A stretch of DNA of 64,000 nucleotides from Latrodectus hesperus (GCA_037975125.1 CM075857.1:94415714-94479713), one strand, 5' to 3'. Shown: positions 12,169-25,320, counted from the stretch's first letter. Notes: generated from the sequence alone by a model not told the origin. Numbers and translations are program-made.

Positions 12169-12452
12169 GCGCCCCACCTGTCTTGTGGTCAGCGTGCCTG
12201 ACTGCGGATAGGGTGGTCCTGGCTTCGAATCCCGGTTCGGGCATGGATGTACTTTCTCTCTCTCTATCTATCCTGTCTTTGTCTCTTCCTTGTATGAATG
12301 AGGTGTGAATGGTTGCCTATCCTATAAACGGGTCCCTATGGCATGTGTGTACTGAGGAAGTCGGACTCCACACCTAAAATGGTTCAGTTGGAAAAGAGGA
12401 GCAGCGCACCCCATATTGCCAGCCTGGCCGGTACACGACAACAACAACAATG
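12169..12452 (+). mobile_element. tRNA-derived SINE, family A1, copy 2
   Basis: A full-length A1 copy ending in CGACAACAACAACAA. A short 8-bp duplication GCACAATT lies at 12161-12168 and 12453-12460. A 61-codon minus frame reading MPEPGFEART is the translated B-box region. Confidence 0.9.
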
Positions 12453-12460
12453 GCACAATT

Positions 12461-14403
12461 TTTTTAAATCAAATTTTATCAAATAAAAACTTATATCACA
12501 GTATTTGCATTAAATTTAATATTTTTCTCACGTCATATAGAAATACCAGTATTCTATTCGAAAAGTAATTTCTAACATACAATAACATATATAACTGGTA
12601 AATATTAATATTTTTAAAATAAATTAGAAAGAAAAAATCAACCAGATTAAGAGCTAGGAGAAATAATAATACAAAGACACACTCTGCATAATTTTTTCTC
12701 CACTTTCTAATGTTATCAATATGAAGGTTTATATTATTCAAACTTTACGCTTTATCTTCAAACTCTGTGAAGTAATTTTCATTATTTTGGTGCTTTTCCT
12801 CGATGTGTGTTGCATTTTTCTAATTTTTTTACTCCGTGAAGAATTTCTATTTTGAGCTTTATTTTTGCGTACTCTTATATACATTTCTTATCCCTGTCTC
12901 ATTCGAACTACTGGCGACCGATTTTTTATAATGGGAAAATGTCGCCAAAGCTGAAATAATATTGTAGTTTTCCCGCGAAATTAATAAAAAATATTACTAG
13001 TGAGTCTCTTCAAAAACTTTCTTCATTTCCAAGATTAAACCTTAAAAGTGGATTTAGACTAGAATAAATAAATTTTTATAATCTTGCTTCCTTAATTTCA
13101 AAGATTATAATTTAAGTGAAAACAATTAAATACATTCCATAATTTATAAGCAATAGTATAGTTAGCTGTATATGCTTAGCGCGTAATAATGTGGTAACTT
13201 ATATATTTTTAATAAAAGAAGGTAAGTTATACACGTAATGCTACATTAATCACATACAAAGCCCAGTTTTACATAACAACATATTTTTGTTGTTTTATGA
13301 AGGAATGGGAAATGTGTTCGCATTTTTAAGTATTACTTGATTAAAAACAAATAATCAAAATAATTTCTAGTTACTAAATTTTAATACAATGGAAGAGATA
13401 TAGAGTTAATTAGTCGCATATAATGCTTAAAAGTTAAATCTAATAGTTACTTTGTTGTCAGATAATAAGTTGGTTAAAAGTTGTTTTGTTAATTTAAATT
13501 ATAATTTAGGTTAATAGTTAATGATTGAATTAAAGCTATTATTTTAGTCATTAAATATTAACTAAAATATAGAAATAATTGAATAAAATTTTATAATTTA
13601 ACGCAACAAATATTATATTGCATAACATTAACTGAAACCAAAATGTTGAATAAATTTAATTATGTTGAATTTAACTTTTTCCGAATTTGATTGAATTACT
13701 TTAGAACCTATTGTATTCTAGCCTATTTGTTGCCATTAATCTTGCTATTATCTATTATGAAGAGTTAAAAATGTACTTGGAGGTGAATTTTAAAAAAATG
13801 TTTTGGAAAAAAATAAAATGAAATAAAAAGCCATTATTTTATTTATTTATTTATATAACTTTTTTGAAATTAGAACCCAAATATACTGCATGAGAAATTA
13901 ATTTCCGCTCAATTAATCAACAACAATCCAATGGTGATATCATAAAAATAAACATTGTTCTGTTATTAAGAACTATTAAATGTTATAAAGTCTTAATTAT
14001 ATGATTAGAGATTAATTTTAAAAACGTTTTTGAAAAAATAAAATTGAATTAAAAAGCTATGATTTTTTTTTCTTGATGGATGAACCCAAATCTAACTCTT
14101 GAAAAATTAATTTCAGTTCAATAGTCCCAACAACAGTTCAATGGCGATGCCATAAATAAAATTAACATAAAAAGAGATAGTCTTTCTCTCTCTCTCTCTG
14201 TTATTAAGAAAGATTACAAAATATTAACTATAAGAGATCCCAGTAATTTGGTAGTGTTATTTCATTCTTCAGAATTAAATTTCCCTTGTTCAATTCTTGT
14301 CGCAGTCGTAATTAACAACAGATGTTGCTTTTCTAAATGCATGTTTACTGAAGTGGATGCTTCGAACTCTTCAAGTTTCTTCCCTTGAAACACGTGCATA
14401 CAG

Positions 14404-14408
<5 letters not shown>
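12461..14408. other. AT-rich, nothing recognised
   Basis: An 81-codon minus frame (12496-12741) is Leu/Phe/Ile/Tyr-rich and typical of random AT-rich sequence. A (CT)n run of about 16 bp lies near 14184-14199. Confidence 0.5.

Positions 14409-14487
<79 letters not shown>
14409..14487. repeat. (TA)n microsatellite, about 79 bp
   Basis: Uninterrupted TA repeat. It is read as Tyr-Ile repeats in the minus frame 14371-14601, which is not a gene. Confidence 0.95.
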
Positions 14488-14490
<3 letters not shown>

Positions 14491-14602
14491 ATGAAATTTA
14501 AGTAATTCTCTAAATAATCTGGTTATAATTTCAGTATTTGCTGATATTATTAATCCTAATTTATTATTCAAAGCCAAATTTAAAGTAAAAAATATATACA
14601 TT

Positions 14603-14868
14603 GTTGTTGTCGTGTGTCAGCAATATGGGATGCGCTATACTCTACTTTTCCAACTGAACCCTATTTTGGTGTGGAGTCCGACTTCCTCAGTACACACGTG
14701 CCATAGGGACCCATTTATAGGGTAGGCAACCATTCACACTTTATTCATACAAGGAAAAGACAAAGACAGGATAGATGGAGAAAGTACATCCATGCCCGAA
14801 CTGGGATTCGAACCCAGGACCTCCTTATCCGTAGTCGGGCACTCTGACCACTAGACAATTTGTGAGGC
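14603..14868 (-). mobile_element. tRNA-derived SINE, family A1, copy 3
   Basis: An A1 copy on the minus strand with a 12-bp duplication AATATATACATT at 14591-14602 and 14869-14880. The tRNA head start is slightly decayed. Confidence 0.9.
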
Positions 14869-14880
14869 AATATATACATT

Positions 14881-15482
14881 AGTGTTCTGAATTCAATACT
14901 TTAAATTTCGATTATTTTCCTTCTTGACGAGAAGCAAAAATAAATAAGTTGACTTTACTTGCTTGAAAACACATTTGAAATTAAATTGAATGGACAAATT
15001 TATTTCTCAAGCATAAGATAAGGCAATTTGTAGCATGGTATTTTATAGACTTAAATTTGCAGTTTATTTTTAAACGCAGCCTGAATTTATGAAATGATGT
15101 AATAGGACCATTAAAAAATGAATTGATTTAAAAATGTGGACATTAAACATCAGATAACTTCCTTTTACCATACATAAATCTCAGGTTCTTATGCTATTAA
15201 AATGCATTTGAAGAAATAAAGTTGAAATGCATTCATACATTCAGATGTTGATAAAATAAAGGTTTTGCTTTTTATAAAAGACTTTTAGGGCATTTAGTTT
15301 CTTCTGAATTGAGACAGAATATGGAAATCAAATCTGAAGTTGTTTTGGAAAATAAATTAATTAATAAAGAATTTAAAAAATTTTCCGAATCATCAGTAAT
15401 AAATATTCATAATGAAAATATTACTTTCTTTTCATTAAAAAGGAATTGAAAAATAATAACAAGAAAAATTAATTCCTCAATT
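14881..15482. other. AT-rich, nothing recognised
   Basis: Unique AT-rich DNA with no open frame worth noting. Confidence 0.4.
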
Positions 15483-15534
15483 AATTACAAAAGCAAAAAT
15501 AATAAGAAGACTTTTTATTTTTGCTTTTGTAATT
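15483..15534. repeat. Perfect 20-bp inverted repeat
   Basis: Arms AATTACAAAAGCAAAAATAA (15483-15502) and its complement (15515-15534) with a 12-nt spacer. The same TTTGCTTTTGTAA-like word recurs about 40 bp downstream in inverted form (AAAAGCAAAAATAAT near 15571-15585). Confidence 0.8.
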
Positions 15535-16864
15535 TTTTCTTTCAAACTATTTAAGATCTTAAATATAGTTTAAAAGCAAAAATAATGCATCGAAAAATTC
15601 AAGCCCTGAAATGATCAAATAAATCACAAAATAGAATTAAGAAACCATTCGCCTTATTTCCAAAAAGTTTCAGAAAGGTCGCCATCAAAATTGCCGAATT
15701 TTGCTTTCCTTAAGTATAAATAGCCCCAGAACATTTTCCAGATTTAACTTCACTGGACAATGAAAGGGTATACTTGCAGAGTTGTTTTATAAAATAAAAA
15801 AAACTATAAAAATAGATAAATTAAAAAAAACTATGTTTGACTACGTGGGTAAAAAGTTGATAACATTAGTTTTAACAAAAGTTAGTAACACTTCCCAAAA
15901 TATTATTAACTTTTATTAAAAATTAAACGTAAGAAAAAAGTGGCATTTAAATATTGGAATTATTTTTTCTTTTCTTACATAATTATTATATAACCGCAAT
16001 AAAATATTTTGTCTTACAAGCTTTTTACTGACTCTGACTAATATTCATTTACAGACCTTTTGTACATAAGCTGAAAATATTTTTAATATAGAAAATTATT
16101 CACTAGAAAATATCTCAAACAGTGGAAAGGAATTGTATAAGAGGATTAAAAAGTATATTATTATAAAACTATTTCAACACTCTTTTTGTGCATGTAGAAA
16201 GCATACATTTGCTGCAATTTTTGAATTTATTAGTATAAATTTTAACTAATAAAATAGTTCGCTAAAATTAAATAATTAGTCAATTTGAGTCTTTATTATA
16301 TTATGTTTTTATTTATTATTTATTTTAGAGTAGTATTCACGCAACATTTTTACACTTTATCCGTGAGAAAGTAATTTAAAAAAGAATTTTTTTTCAAAAC
16401 TGTGGAAGAAATTAAACATTGAGAACTATGTTTACGTATTTGAATTCTTAAATTTTGAAGAATATATATATTACGATTATATAAAGTAAAATATTTTGAT
16501 TATTTTTTTAAAATGTATGTTATAAGGAAAATAATTTCCCTGATTCAGACAACAATGTTCAATTTCTTATTAAACAATCGTTAGAATTTTCAAAATGTTC
16601 ATCATTAACACAGTTATCAATCAGTAAATAGGACTCTAAATATTTTCAAACCAATGCTAAGAATTCCAAAGTCAATTTCCGAAAAAGAGACAAATTTGAT
16701 TAAATATTCCATAATTTCACACACATACACACACAAGAACACAGAACATGGATTCAAGCATGCTTGGAAATTATATAATAGTGTATTTAAAATTCTGAAT
16801 TATAAGCAGTAATTCGAAGTCAAACTGATCACGTGACTTGGATGTTATCAAGAAAATATTTTAG
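15535..16864. other. AT-rich, nothing recognised
   Basis: No gene, RNA or repeat family member was recognised. Confidence 0.4.
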
Positions 16865-16954
16865 AACATTTGGGACTTGTATTCCTTGCATTTGAATACA
16901 AGTCCCAAATGTTTGTATTCAATGTTGTTACTGAAGTTAATGAACTTCAGTAAC
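16865..16954. repeat. Two adjacent perfect hairpins
   Basis: Hairpin 1 has 20-bp arms AACATTTGGGACTTGTATTC (16865-16884) and 16894-16913 with a 9-nt loop. Hairpin 2 has 12-bp arms GTTACTGAAGTT (16927-16938) and 16943-16954 with a 4-nt loop. Only 13 bp separate them. I do not recognise either as a known microRNA. Confidence 0.85.
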
Positions 16955-17710
16955 ATAAACAAAATTTATTTCAGAATGTGGCTGTTTCAATTTTATCAAA
17001 CTCTTACAATTACGAGCAGTTTAATGCATTTAAATTGTTAGTAGTTCAGTAGTCAAATATGTTAACAGTTCAATGAAAAAATGTGCAAACTTTGATTAGT
17101 TGCGCTGGACTCATACTAGTTTGTACATTATACATCAGTTAGTGTATGATCTATGAAGAATATGAAATTGTGAAGAAATCTATAAAATATAAATCATAAG
17201 TAACAAATAATATATACATTTTAACTATTGCAAAATGTTTATATGTATATATAATTAATTAAGATGTTCTTAAAACATTGAGTGTCTGGGGTTCCAAATT
17301 TTGATGCGATATAGTTATTATTAAAGACATGCTATTCCTGATGTGATATACAAACAATTTTTATTTTCTTAAGAGTTCGCTTTCTGCGAAAATAAATTAG
17401 AATTACTGCATAATTAATAAAAATGTTCCAACACGAAGAGATTATTTCTCATTATATTAAATGCATTAAACACTGGTATCAAGCAATTTTTGTATGAATT
17501 GATCGCTGTTAACACGTAATAGGATATAAAAACTTCGTGGAATGTTTCAATGCAATTTTATGTAATTGAAAAATATTTGTTAAATTAAACTCCTGGAATT
17601 TGAATTCAATACTGTTTTAAATTGCAAAATAAATTACATATTTTCTATTCGCTTTAAAAACATCCAGCATTTTCTTTTAAATACTTAAATGATTTTTCAA
17701 ATAGATGATT
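16955..17710. other. AT-rich, nothing recognised
   Basis: Unique AT-rich sequence. Confidence 0.4.
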
Positions 17711-17723
17711 ATGCATTTCTTCT

Positions 17724-18003
17724 GTTGTTGTTGTCGTGTGCCAGCTAGGCTGGCAATATGAGGTGCGCTGCTCCACTTTTCCAACTGAACCATATTTGGT
17801 GGGGAGTCCGACTTCCTCAGTACACACATGCCATAGGGACCCGTTTATAGGGTAGGCAAACATTCAAACCTCATTCATACAGGGAAGGGGCAAAGACAGG
17901 ATAGATAGAGAGAGAAAGTACATCCATGCCCCAACCGAGATTCGAAGCCAGGACCTCCTTATCCGCAGTCAGACACACTGACCACCAGACAAAGTTGGGC
18001 GGC
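17724..18003 (-). mobile_element. tRNA-derived SINE, family A1, copy 4
   Basis: An A1 copy on the minus strand with a perfect 13-bp duplication ATGCATTTCTTCT (17711-17723 and 18004-18016). The A and B boxes carry point changes, for example GCTTCGAATCTCGG. Confidence 0.9.
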
Positions 18004-18016
18004 ATGCATTTCTTCT

Positions 18017-20057
18017 ATCAGAAACTATTAATAAAACTAGCATTTTGTAAAAAATATTTTTCTTGAATGGCAACCATTATACAACTTAAATCATTTATTA
18101 TTTTAATCAAATGTAAAAATAAATAAAAATGCAAAAAATGCATCGACAAAAGCAGCTATACTGTTACAACGCAAGTCAAAATCCTGATAACAGTTCGACC
18201 TCTATCATAATCCGAAACACAACTGGTAAGCATTTCTCCTTCTTGCACGAAGTATTACAACAATTTTTCACCGCGTGGAAATGACCAAATGCAATTTTGA
18301 TATGATAGATCCGGCGAAAGATTTCTTCATTTAAATATATTGTATAAATGCTCAAATGAAGGCATTTATCTTACATGAATGCGTTAAAAAACTAATTATT
18401 TGCATATCTTAACTTACTTTTTAGTAAATTTGACATATTCAACGTGATGCCTTCTTGATATAGTAATTTTTACAACCTGACAGTCTATAAGTAAATAAGT
18501 AAACAGTAGGCTAGCAGTATTTAAATAAAACATTATAAAATATAAACTCATACAAATCAAAAGCTTCATAGCCTTCGTTGACACAAAGTATTTAAATGGT
18601 AGTCACTTGGAAGAAACTATTATGTATATAGGTGAGATTGATCTTCATTGATGACAAATCCAATGATTTAATCTTGCTTAGCAGCAGATTGACCATCACT
18701 GCTTAATAAATATTTTCCAAGCAAGTCATTTGCAGCAAAGAAAAGTATTATCAAACTATCGGCATCACTAGTTATTTTTCAATTACGAAATAATACTAAA
18801 ATTAACATGTCAAATTATTGTCACATTTACAAGGACAGCAATCAATTGTAACGCACAAATTACAAACAATAGTTTAAAAGTTCCAATGAATACAATAAAA
18901 TTATGATACTTCGATATGCTGACATAGGTTAATATCTAAAATGTGTCGAATTTAACTAAAAGATTTATGACTATAGGAGAAGCAAATAAGATGTAAATAT
19001 TCAAAAAAATATTTAAAAAGGTACCGAAGAAGTATACAACAATTAAAATTGAATACGAAAAGGAATAAATGAATATAATAATAAAGAAATATGCACTCTG
19101 AAAATGACAATAAAGGTCACAAGAAATTTTCCTAAATTATCATCAGTTATTATTAAGTCAAATAAAAATAAGAAATTGTAACTTAAATTATTCAAAAGTA
19201 CGAAATAAAAAAAATAGATAGTCAACAAAATGATACGTAGTCGTTCAGAATTATTTTGCGATATTCTTAACTCCGATTTGGTGAGGCAACGAAAAAAATC
19301 GCAAAATAAATTCTTCAAAAAAAATAATAATAATAATAATAATTATGTACCTTTTTTTTATCTTATTTAAAAAAATATTTTTTCATTAGTTATCAAATTT
19401 ATCTAAGCGATTCCTAACATAAACTATGCAGTTATTCTCAAATGAATATAACAGGCTATTCATTTCATTTCCCACGATTATTCTAATATAATTTGTTTTT
19501 GTAGTTTTAAAAGTTTTCTAAATATTTTATGAGTTTCTATGTGTCTTTCTTTTGTTTTCCGTCCCTCTTTTTAATTGATATTTTTCATATCGCTATAAAC
19601 TCATATATTTTAGTTGTTAAACATTTAAAATTGTTTCTCTCTAATAAATATATCGATATACACTAATAATATCTCATTTTTATATATGTACTTTTGAATT
19701 TAATTTTAAGGAAATATATTTCTCAACTATCCTCAAAAGCTTATACTTAGATTTTTAAAACAATTTTAAGCTATTTTCAATTATTTTCAAGTCGAGTCAA
19801 AAGGAAAAACATGCCAAAATCGCCAAATATGGTTACCATATTCTTAGCTTGATGTCCAGTTAAACTGTTTACATTAACTTCCAATTTGCCATAAACTATG
19901 AAATAAATAATCACATAGAAATGAAAAAAATTGTTCTTAAGATAAAACTTTAAAGTTCCATTAACTATTTCTAGTAACGGAGATATGAAATTATAAAATT
20001 AATATAAAACACAGATTCAAAACTAATAAAACGTAGAATAGGAAAAAATGTATAGTT
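18017..20057. other. AT-rich stretch with no gene seen
   Basis: A 91-codon minus frame (19043-19318) has no recognisable domain. An (AAT)n run lies at about 19321-19343. Confidence 0.5.
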
Positions 20058-20109
20058 CACAAAAATTTTAATAATTATAATGAACTATTTAATTATTAAA
20101 ATTTTTGTG
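20058..20109. repeat. Perfect 20-bp inverted repeat
   Basis: Arms CACAAAAATTTTAATAATTA (20058-20077) and its complement (20090-20109) with a 12-nt spacer. The arms are wholly AT-rich apart from the ends. Confidence 0.75.
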
Positions 20110-20582
20110 TTAAAACTTTTCTGTTAAAATAGATTATTTGCTTTAGTACATGTTTTATGCAAATAATTTCAAATGCAAAGTATAATACAATAATACATAT
20201 TGTTTCGTTTAAAATATTTTGTATGCGAAAATGGATAAGATGGATTTAATAAGATTATTTGAATTTAAATATAAATTTAAAATTTTACGTATTAATTAAC
20301 TGGAAATTCTTATCACCGATATATGAACAACGTTGATACGTACCCGGTTTACAATTCAAAAGTTCTTATATTTAATTCCCAGCACACATGTAAAATCCAT
20401 TTTAAATATCGCAAATATATAATTAGCTTTAGAACTTAAAAACTAACTAAGCGAAGACAAATCAACCGACACAAAGATTTTATTTCTGTCAGTGTTTTCA
20501 CCAGAATCACTCTGTTAAAATAGATTATTATCCGTTTTTGTACTTTCTTGAACGGTTTGGAAATCAACCCTTTTGAATTATT

Positions 20583-20770
20583 CTGGATGACAATAGGTAA
20601 AAGTTTACAATCGAGTACCCTTGATTTCATGGCAATTTTTGACGCCAGGTTGGGACTATCAGGATGGCCGCTATAGATGCACAAAATCTAAATTAAGATA
20701 AAGTTACCAGAAATAAAAATTTATCACCAAACTTTTTGCCAAATTTTACACCGAACCCAAATATTTATAG
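20583..20770. repeat. Interspersed repeat X, copy 2
   Basis: Collinear with 2055-2220, sharing GTAAAAGTTTACAATCG, GTACCCTTGATT, GACGCCA, CCAGAAAT, CACCAAAC and TTTTACACCGAACCC. Internal indels separate the two. The 82-codon minus frame across it (20436-20684) is not supported as a gene. Confidence 0.45.
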
Positions 20771-21738
20771 CGTAGTACAAAAACAATTGAATTCATTGTA
20801 ACATAACAGTGCAAAACAATTCGTTGGGAAAATTATGACTTTTTAGCAGCATTTTCAGTTTAGATTCTAAATGAAAAAATCGATCAATTTATCGTGAAAT
20901 CAATCATCAAAAATCGTGACCTCAAAATACAAGAGTGCTTTTCAGAGTGAAAAATTCCAGGTCCGTTGGATTCAAACTACGAAACAAAGGAAGATATGTT
21001 ATTCTTTTTTGTTGTGACACTACTAGTGAACAATGAAAAAATATTGAAAACTTCAACAATTAACATCCATTGTGTTTTACCTTTGATTAGAACCATCCAT
21101 TGATATTGGTTTATATTTAAGTATCACACTCGGGAAAAATCCTTGGTGGTTGCTATAACTGACAGGTCTTGTTCTTTCCACAGTTCTTCATGCTGACAAT
21201 AATGTGAATGAATTCATTATCATGAGCAAATATCTTATGCATAACAGAATAATTCCTGAAATAAAGTAAATGGCAACACCATTACCTGTGGTTAAATTTC
21301 GCTATTCATTTGACAAGTTACAGAAGCAGGTAATGCTTTCCTTGGGACACTAGAGCATTCCAAACCATTATACTACAATCAGCAAATATTTCTCAAAAAA
21401 TGTGCGATATTCACAGATTTTCTACAAAAATTTAAATCTGCCCAAATACTTGATATTTTGCACTCCATCTCATCTCTTCAATTATTTAAATGCAGTTTTA
21501 ATCGAGATAACGGGTTAGGGCCTATAATTTAACTTGAGAACTTGCATTTTTCTTGTATGGATTTTAAACAGTTTTTTCCATCTTTGACCAATGAAAACTC
21601 TCTATTTTTCTTTCTTCGAATGAGTATAATATAAGGTTTATCAGCGCGTAACGTAAGAACAATTGTACACTACTTAAAATTCCCGCGACTATCAAAGGGT
21701 TAAAACATGTAATTATAATATCAAAGCAGTACAAATTA
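20771..21738. other. AT-rich, nothing recognised
   Basis: No open frame or repeat relation found. Confidence 0.4.
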
Positions 21739-21750
21739 TCTATAATTCAT

Positions 21751-22061
21751 TGTTGTTGTTGTTGTTACTAATGACACTTGGACAAACCAAACTCGCTATG
21801 CCTTGGCTATGCGAATTTAAGTCAATTGGGAGCGTCTTTCGTTTTAATCAGAGCACCATGAAGGTGAAAGTACGACTTTGCTCTACACACATGACATAGG
21901 GACCGATTTATAGGGTAGGCAACCATTCACACCTCATTCATACATGGAAAGGACAAAGACAGGATAGATAGAGAAAGTACATCCATGCCCGAACCGGGAT
22001 TCGAACACAGGACCTCCTTATCCGCAGTCAGGCACGCTGACCACTAGACAGGTTGGGCGGT
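21751..22061 (-). mobile_element. tRNA-derived SINE, variant A2, copy 2
   Basis: Same structure as 11165-11477, with a family A head and the alternative 3' module ending in (CAA)n. A perfect 12-bp duplication TCTATAATTCAT lies at 21739-21750 and 22062-22073. Confidence 0.9.
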
Positions 22062-22073
22062 TCTATAATTCAT

Positions 22074-22815
22074 AATTTATATTACAAACTACAGATTTTT
22101 GTCTATTTTATCGCGTGGTTTCACCAATATCAGTTTATATTATTGTTTTCTAGATTTTATTTTTTGAGTTAAAATCAATGATTTGAATTAAGACTCTTAT
22201 TTGAAATATTTTTAGAAAAATGACGTTAATTAAATGTAGATTCAATAAAGAAGCTAATTTTAACAGATTATCAGGTCCATTATATATAAAAATAAACCTG
22301 CGCAATCACTTATGTTAAACATGTCTGCTTTTAAAAATTTATGACTTATGAACTATGAGGTGCAATCTAGAAAACTCACAATAATTATTTTCAAATGAAT
22401 CCTAATTGAATTAAATATACTCTATCTCCTGATTAAAATAGTAAAAACAAATTTTCAAACATCAATGTGTGATTTCTATATTTTGGCACCTTTATTGTAT
22501 TAAATCTAGTCCTTAAGAGATTAGAACTATTTCGACATAGAATAATGAAAATTTTTATAGTTAAAAGCTCTTGTGAAGCCACAGTACAATCAAGAGTATA
22601 TCTGAGAGGATTTAAATATGTTCTCCTATTCATGTCTCGGTTACCCCTTGGTTTAGCAAAAAAATTTGGCGATAAATATTAGAGATAAAATTTAATTTGG
22701 GGTAATTTTTTGTTATTTTTAGGGCCTTAACTAACGTAGTTTTAGGTTTTTACTTTGTTGTTCACATTTTAACGCCTATCTTCGCATAAAAAGACATGAA
22801 TTGGTACCCGTTACT
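22074..22815. other. AT-rich, nothing recognised
   Basis: A 66-codon minus frame (22433-22633) has no domain. Confidence 0.4.
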
Positions 22816-22844
22816 TACACACATACACACACACACACACACAC

Positions 22845-22921
<77 letters not shown>
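22816..22921. repeat. Compound (CA)n-(TA)n microsatellite
   Basis: A CA-rich block (about 22816-22844) passes directly into about 75 bp of TA. Three open frames across it are pure microsatellite translation. Confidence 0.95.
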
Positions 22922-22926
<5 letters not shown>

Positions 22927-23951
22927 CAAGAAGAAATAACAGTTGAGGACTTTTCGTTTTCTGCGATATGGAAATTTCAAAACCTCTGCAATCATTCACT
23001 TTGTGATTAAACATTTTATAAAAAGGGATTGTGACAAACAGAAAAATTTCTCTGTCAGAAATCAACTTATATTATACGGGGATGCATGAAGAGAATAATA
23101 CTTTTATCCCAGTTTATATTACATATATTCTGCTTAATTTTCAAAAAGTTCAAGAATATAAACCAGCTTTCTTATATATCATTTTTTTTTAAATCAGTGC
23201 CTTTTAAATATAACTTAGGCTGCTAAATTTGTGTTCAGTAAAATTTTAAATGACAGTTGATAATTGAATAATTAGAAGTACATACATAAAATATTCACTC
23301 CATATTGGTATTCTAATTGCTTAACCTTAAAATCATTTTGGGTTATTGGTTATTTTATATTACATACTTCGAATGCAGTGTCTTCTAAGCGAAATAATGC
23401 TTCTGGGAGTGACGGACTAAGTTTTGAAGTCTTCTGCTTGGTTCCTGCTTCTAAATTATGAGGATTCTCTGACTCTCGAGGTTACAATGGCCAAGCTCTC
23501 TGGAAATCCCACTATTCAAGAATCCCCATGAGATGCCGCAAATGGCTGAAATTAAGGACGTTATAGTCAATCCTCCGTGCATTTGAAATATATAATAGAT
23601 ATTTCCCTGACCATGCAGAAACAGGACAGTGGCGCAGCGTATGGTGAAAAGATTCCTTTTTGGGTTCATAAATAAACAAGTTCTATACTTTGTTCTATCG
23701 AACATCACATGTTTTGAAAGCACTTATGGACAACAAATTCTAATCAGCTCTAACATCCGTCCGTTGGTGTGATATGAAAGTTGGGATGGAAGGTGTCAGT
23801 TTAGATATTGATCTCATCTCTTGATGTAACTACAAAATAATAAGGTGATTTATTTAATTTAGTGGTTTAAATTGACAAAAATAGACGTAAATGAATGCAA
23901 TAATAGAATCATCTCAACAATTTTATTTATGATGCTACAGTATATAATGGT
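22922..23951. other. AT-rich, with an unclassified GC-richer patch
   Basis: 23400-23740 is less AT-rich and contains a 90-codon minus frame (23451-23723) that I cannot match to a family. It could be a decayed repeat. Confidence 0.35.
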
Positions 23952-23959
23952 CTAACGAC

Positions 23960-24187
23960 GGCACAGATGCCTTATGATTCAGGATTCCAAATTCTGTATT
24001 TTTTGGCAATGAAGTCATGTTGCCAAGATGACGTAGATACTAGGGTTGCCAAAATAGAATTTTCTGCATAATTTTTATGGGTCTCAATACCTATGACATA
24101 ATAAAAACCTGGTTGCCAAATACATAAGAAAATGCCCCAAAAATCACCAAACTCAATTTGGCATACTGAATTAACGGCATCCGTGCC
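23960..24187. mobile_element. MITE-like DNA transposon, family M, copy 1
   Basis: 228 bp with terminal inverted repeats GGCACAGATGCC... and ...GGCATCCGTGCC, flanked by a perfect 8-bp duplication CTAACGAC (23952-23959 and 24188-24195). It is collinear with 26846-27099, sharing GATTCCAAATTCTG, TTGCCAAAATAGAATTTTCT and ACATAAGAAAAT. The length and lack of coding capacity fit a non-autonomous element. An 8-bp duplication is known for hAT, P and Merlin elements, and I cannot choose among them. Confidence 0.85.
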
Positions 24188-24195
24188 CTAACGAC

Positions 24196-24906
24196 TTCTG
24201 AACTAGATATTTCCAGGTAGTTTGGTCCCATATAAACACTTTTACTTTTGATGATGAAACAGTCTTTCTCCTCTGCATATATCCGTTGATTTTAGACCTT
24301 TTCCAATGACTCGTCGTTACTTGGTCCATTTCCAAAATTATTGGCCAGTTATCTGTTACTTGGTCTGTTAAGAATCTATTAAACAAACAGATGATATATT
24401 TTAATGCAATGGTTACATTTCAGCTTTACGTCTTTTACGCTAAATGTCATTTTTTCTAAATTCCATCAAAAATTTTCTCAAGATCTTACATTTGAAAAAA
24501 ACTTCTCTTCCATCCCAGTCTCTGTTCGGGGGTAACCACGAAACATAATATTAATACAATACATAAGAGAATTGTTTGGCATAAGTATGATATGTCTTCC
24601 CAAGAGATTTCTCACCAAATCTAGCACCCTTTGTTTTCATTATAGTGTTGCAAATTTGAGTTTTTGTTGCTTTTCGGATTATTTTTTCCTATCCAGGTTT
24701 TGTTTTTCTCAAGTTTTACGTCATTTTTGCGTTATACGAATACATTTTTTTAAGTGGCAACAGTGTTTGAATTTTTTTCAGCGTTTCTATTTCGTGGATT
24801 TTTGGAAATGTCCTTCCCGTTCCAAGAATATGCGTTCAGCTTGACGACGAAAAAGTCGCTAAGATCGCCAATTGGGAGAATATATCTTACAAGAGAAGTG
24901 GGTTAG

Positions 24907-24907
<1 letters not shown>
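24196..24907. other. AT-rich, nothing recognised
   Basis: A Phe/Cys-rich 90-codon plus frame (24572-24844) has no supporting signal. Confidence 0.45.

Positions 24908-24967
<60 letters not shown>
24908..24967. repeat. (TA)n microsatellite, about 60 bp
   Basis: Pure TA repeat. Confidence 0.95.
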
Positions 24968-24970
<3 letters not shown>

Positions 24971-25094
24971 CCTAAAACGTATTTCACAATTCAGTTTGAC
25001 AAAGTGTCACGAGTTTCTAAATTACAGAACAATTTAAAGTATCGCACTATTTTGACACATAACGGCTTAAGGATGTTGTAAGGCATTTTATTGT

Positions 25095-25320
25095 TCACCA
25101 TGTAAGACACCAACCGGAAGAACTTTTCACATATAGTGCGCCATAATCATGTATTGCATGAAAAGTAACCCGAAAAACCTCCCAGCATTCAATGCGATAG
25201 ACATATATGTAAAATACAAGACCCGCATCCCATTGTTTAACAGTGACTGGAATCAAACCCGGGATCTTTTGATTTGAAGTGCGTCGTGATGTCCTACTAC
25301 TGAGTCATGGTGAGCCACTT
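25095..25320 (-). mobile_element. tRNA-derived SINE, family C, copy 1
   Basis: The minus strand has A-box-like GACTCAGTAGTAGGAC and B-box-like GGGTTTGATTCCAGTCACTG, then a body shared with 27850-28075 and 46630-46805. No clear target duplication remains, so it is older than families A and B. Confidence 0.6.
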
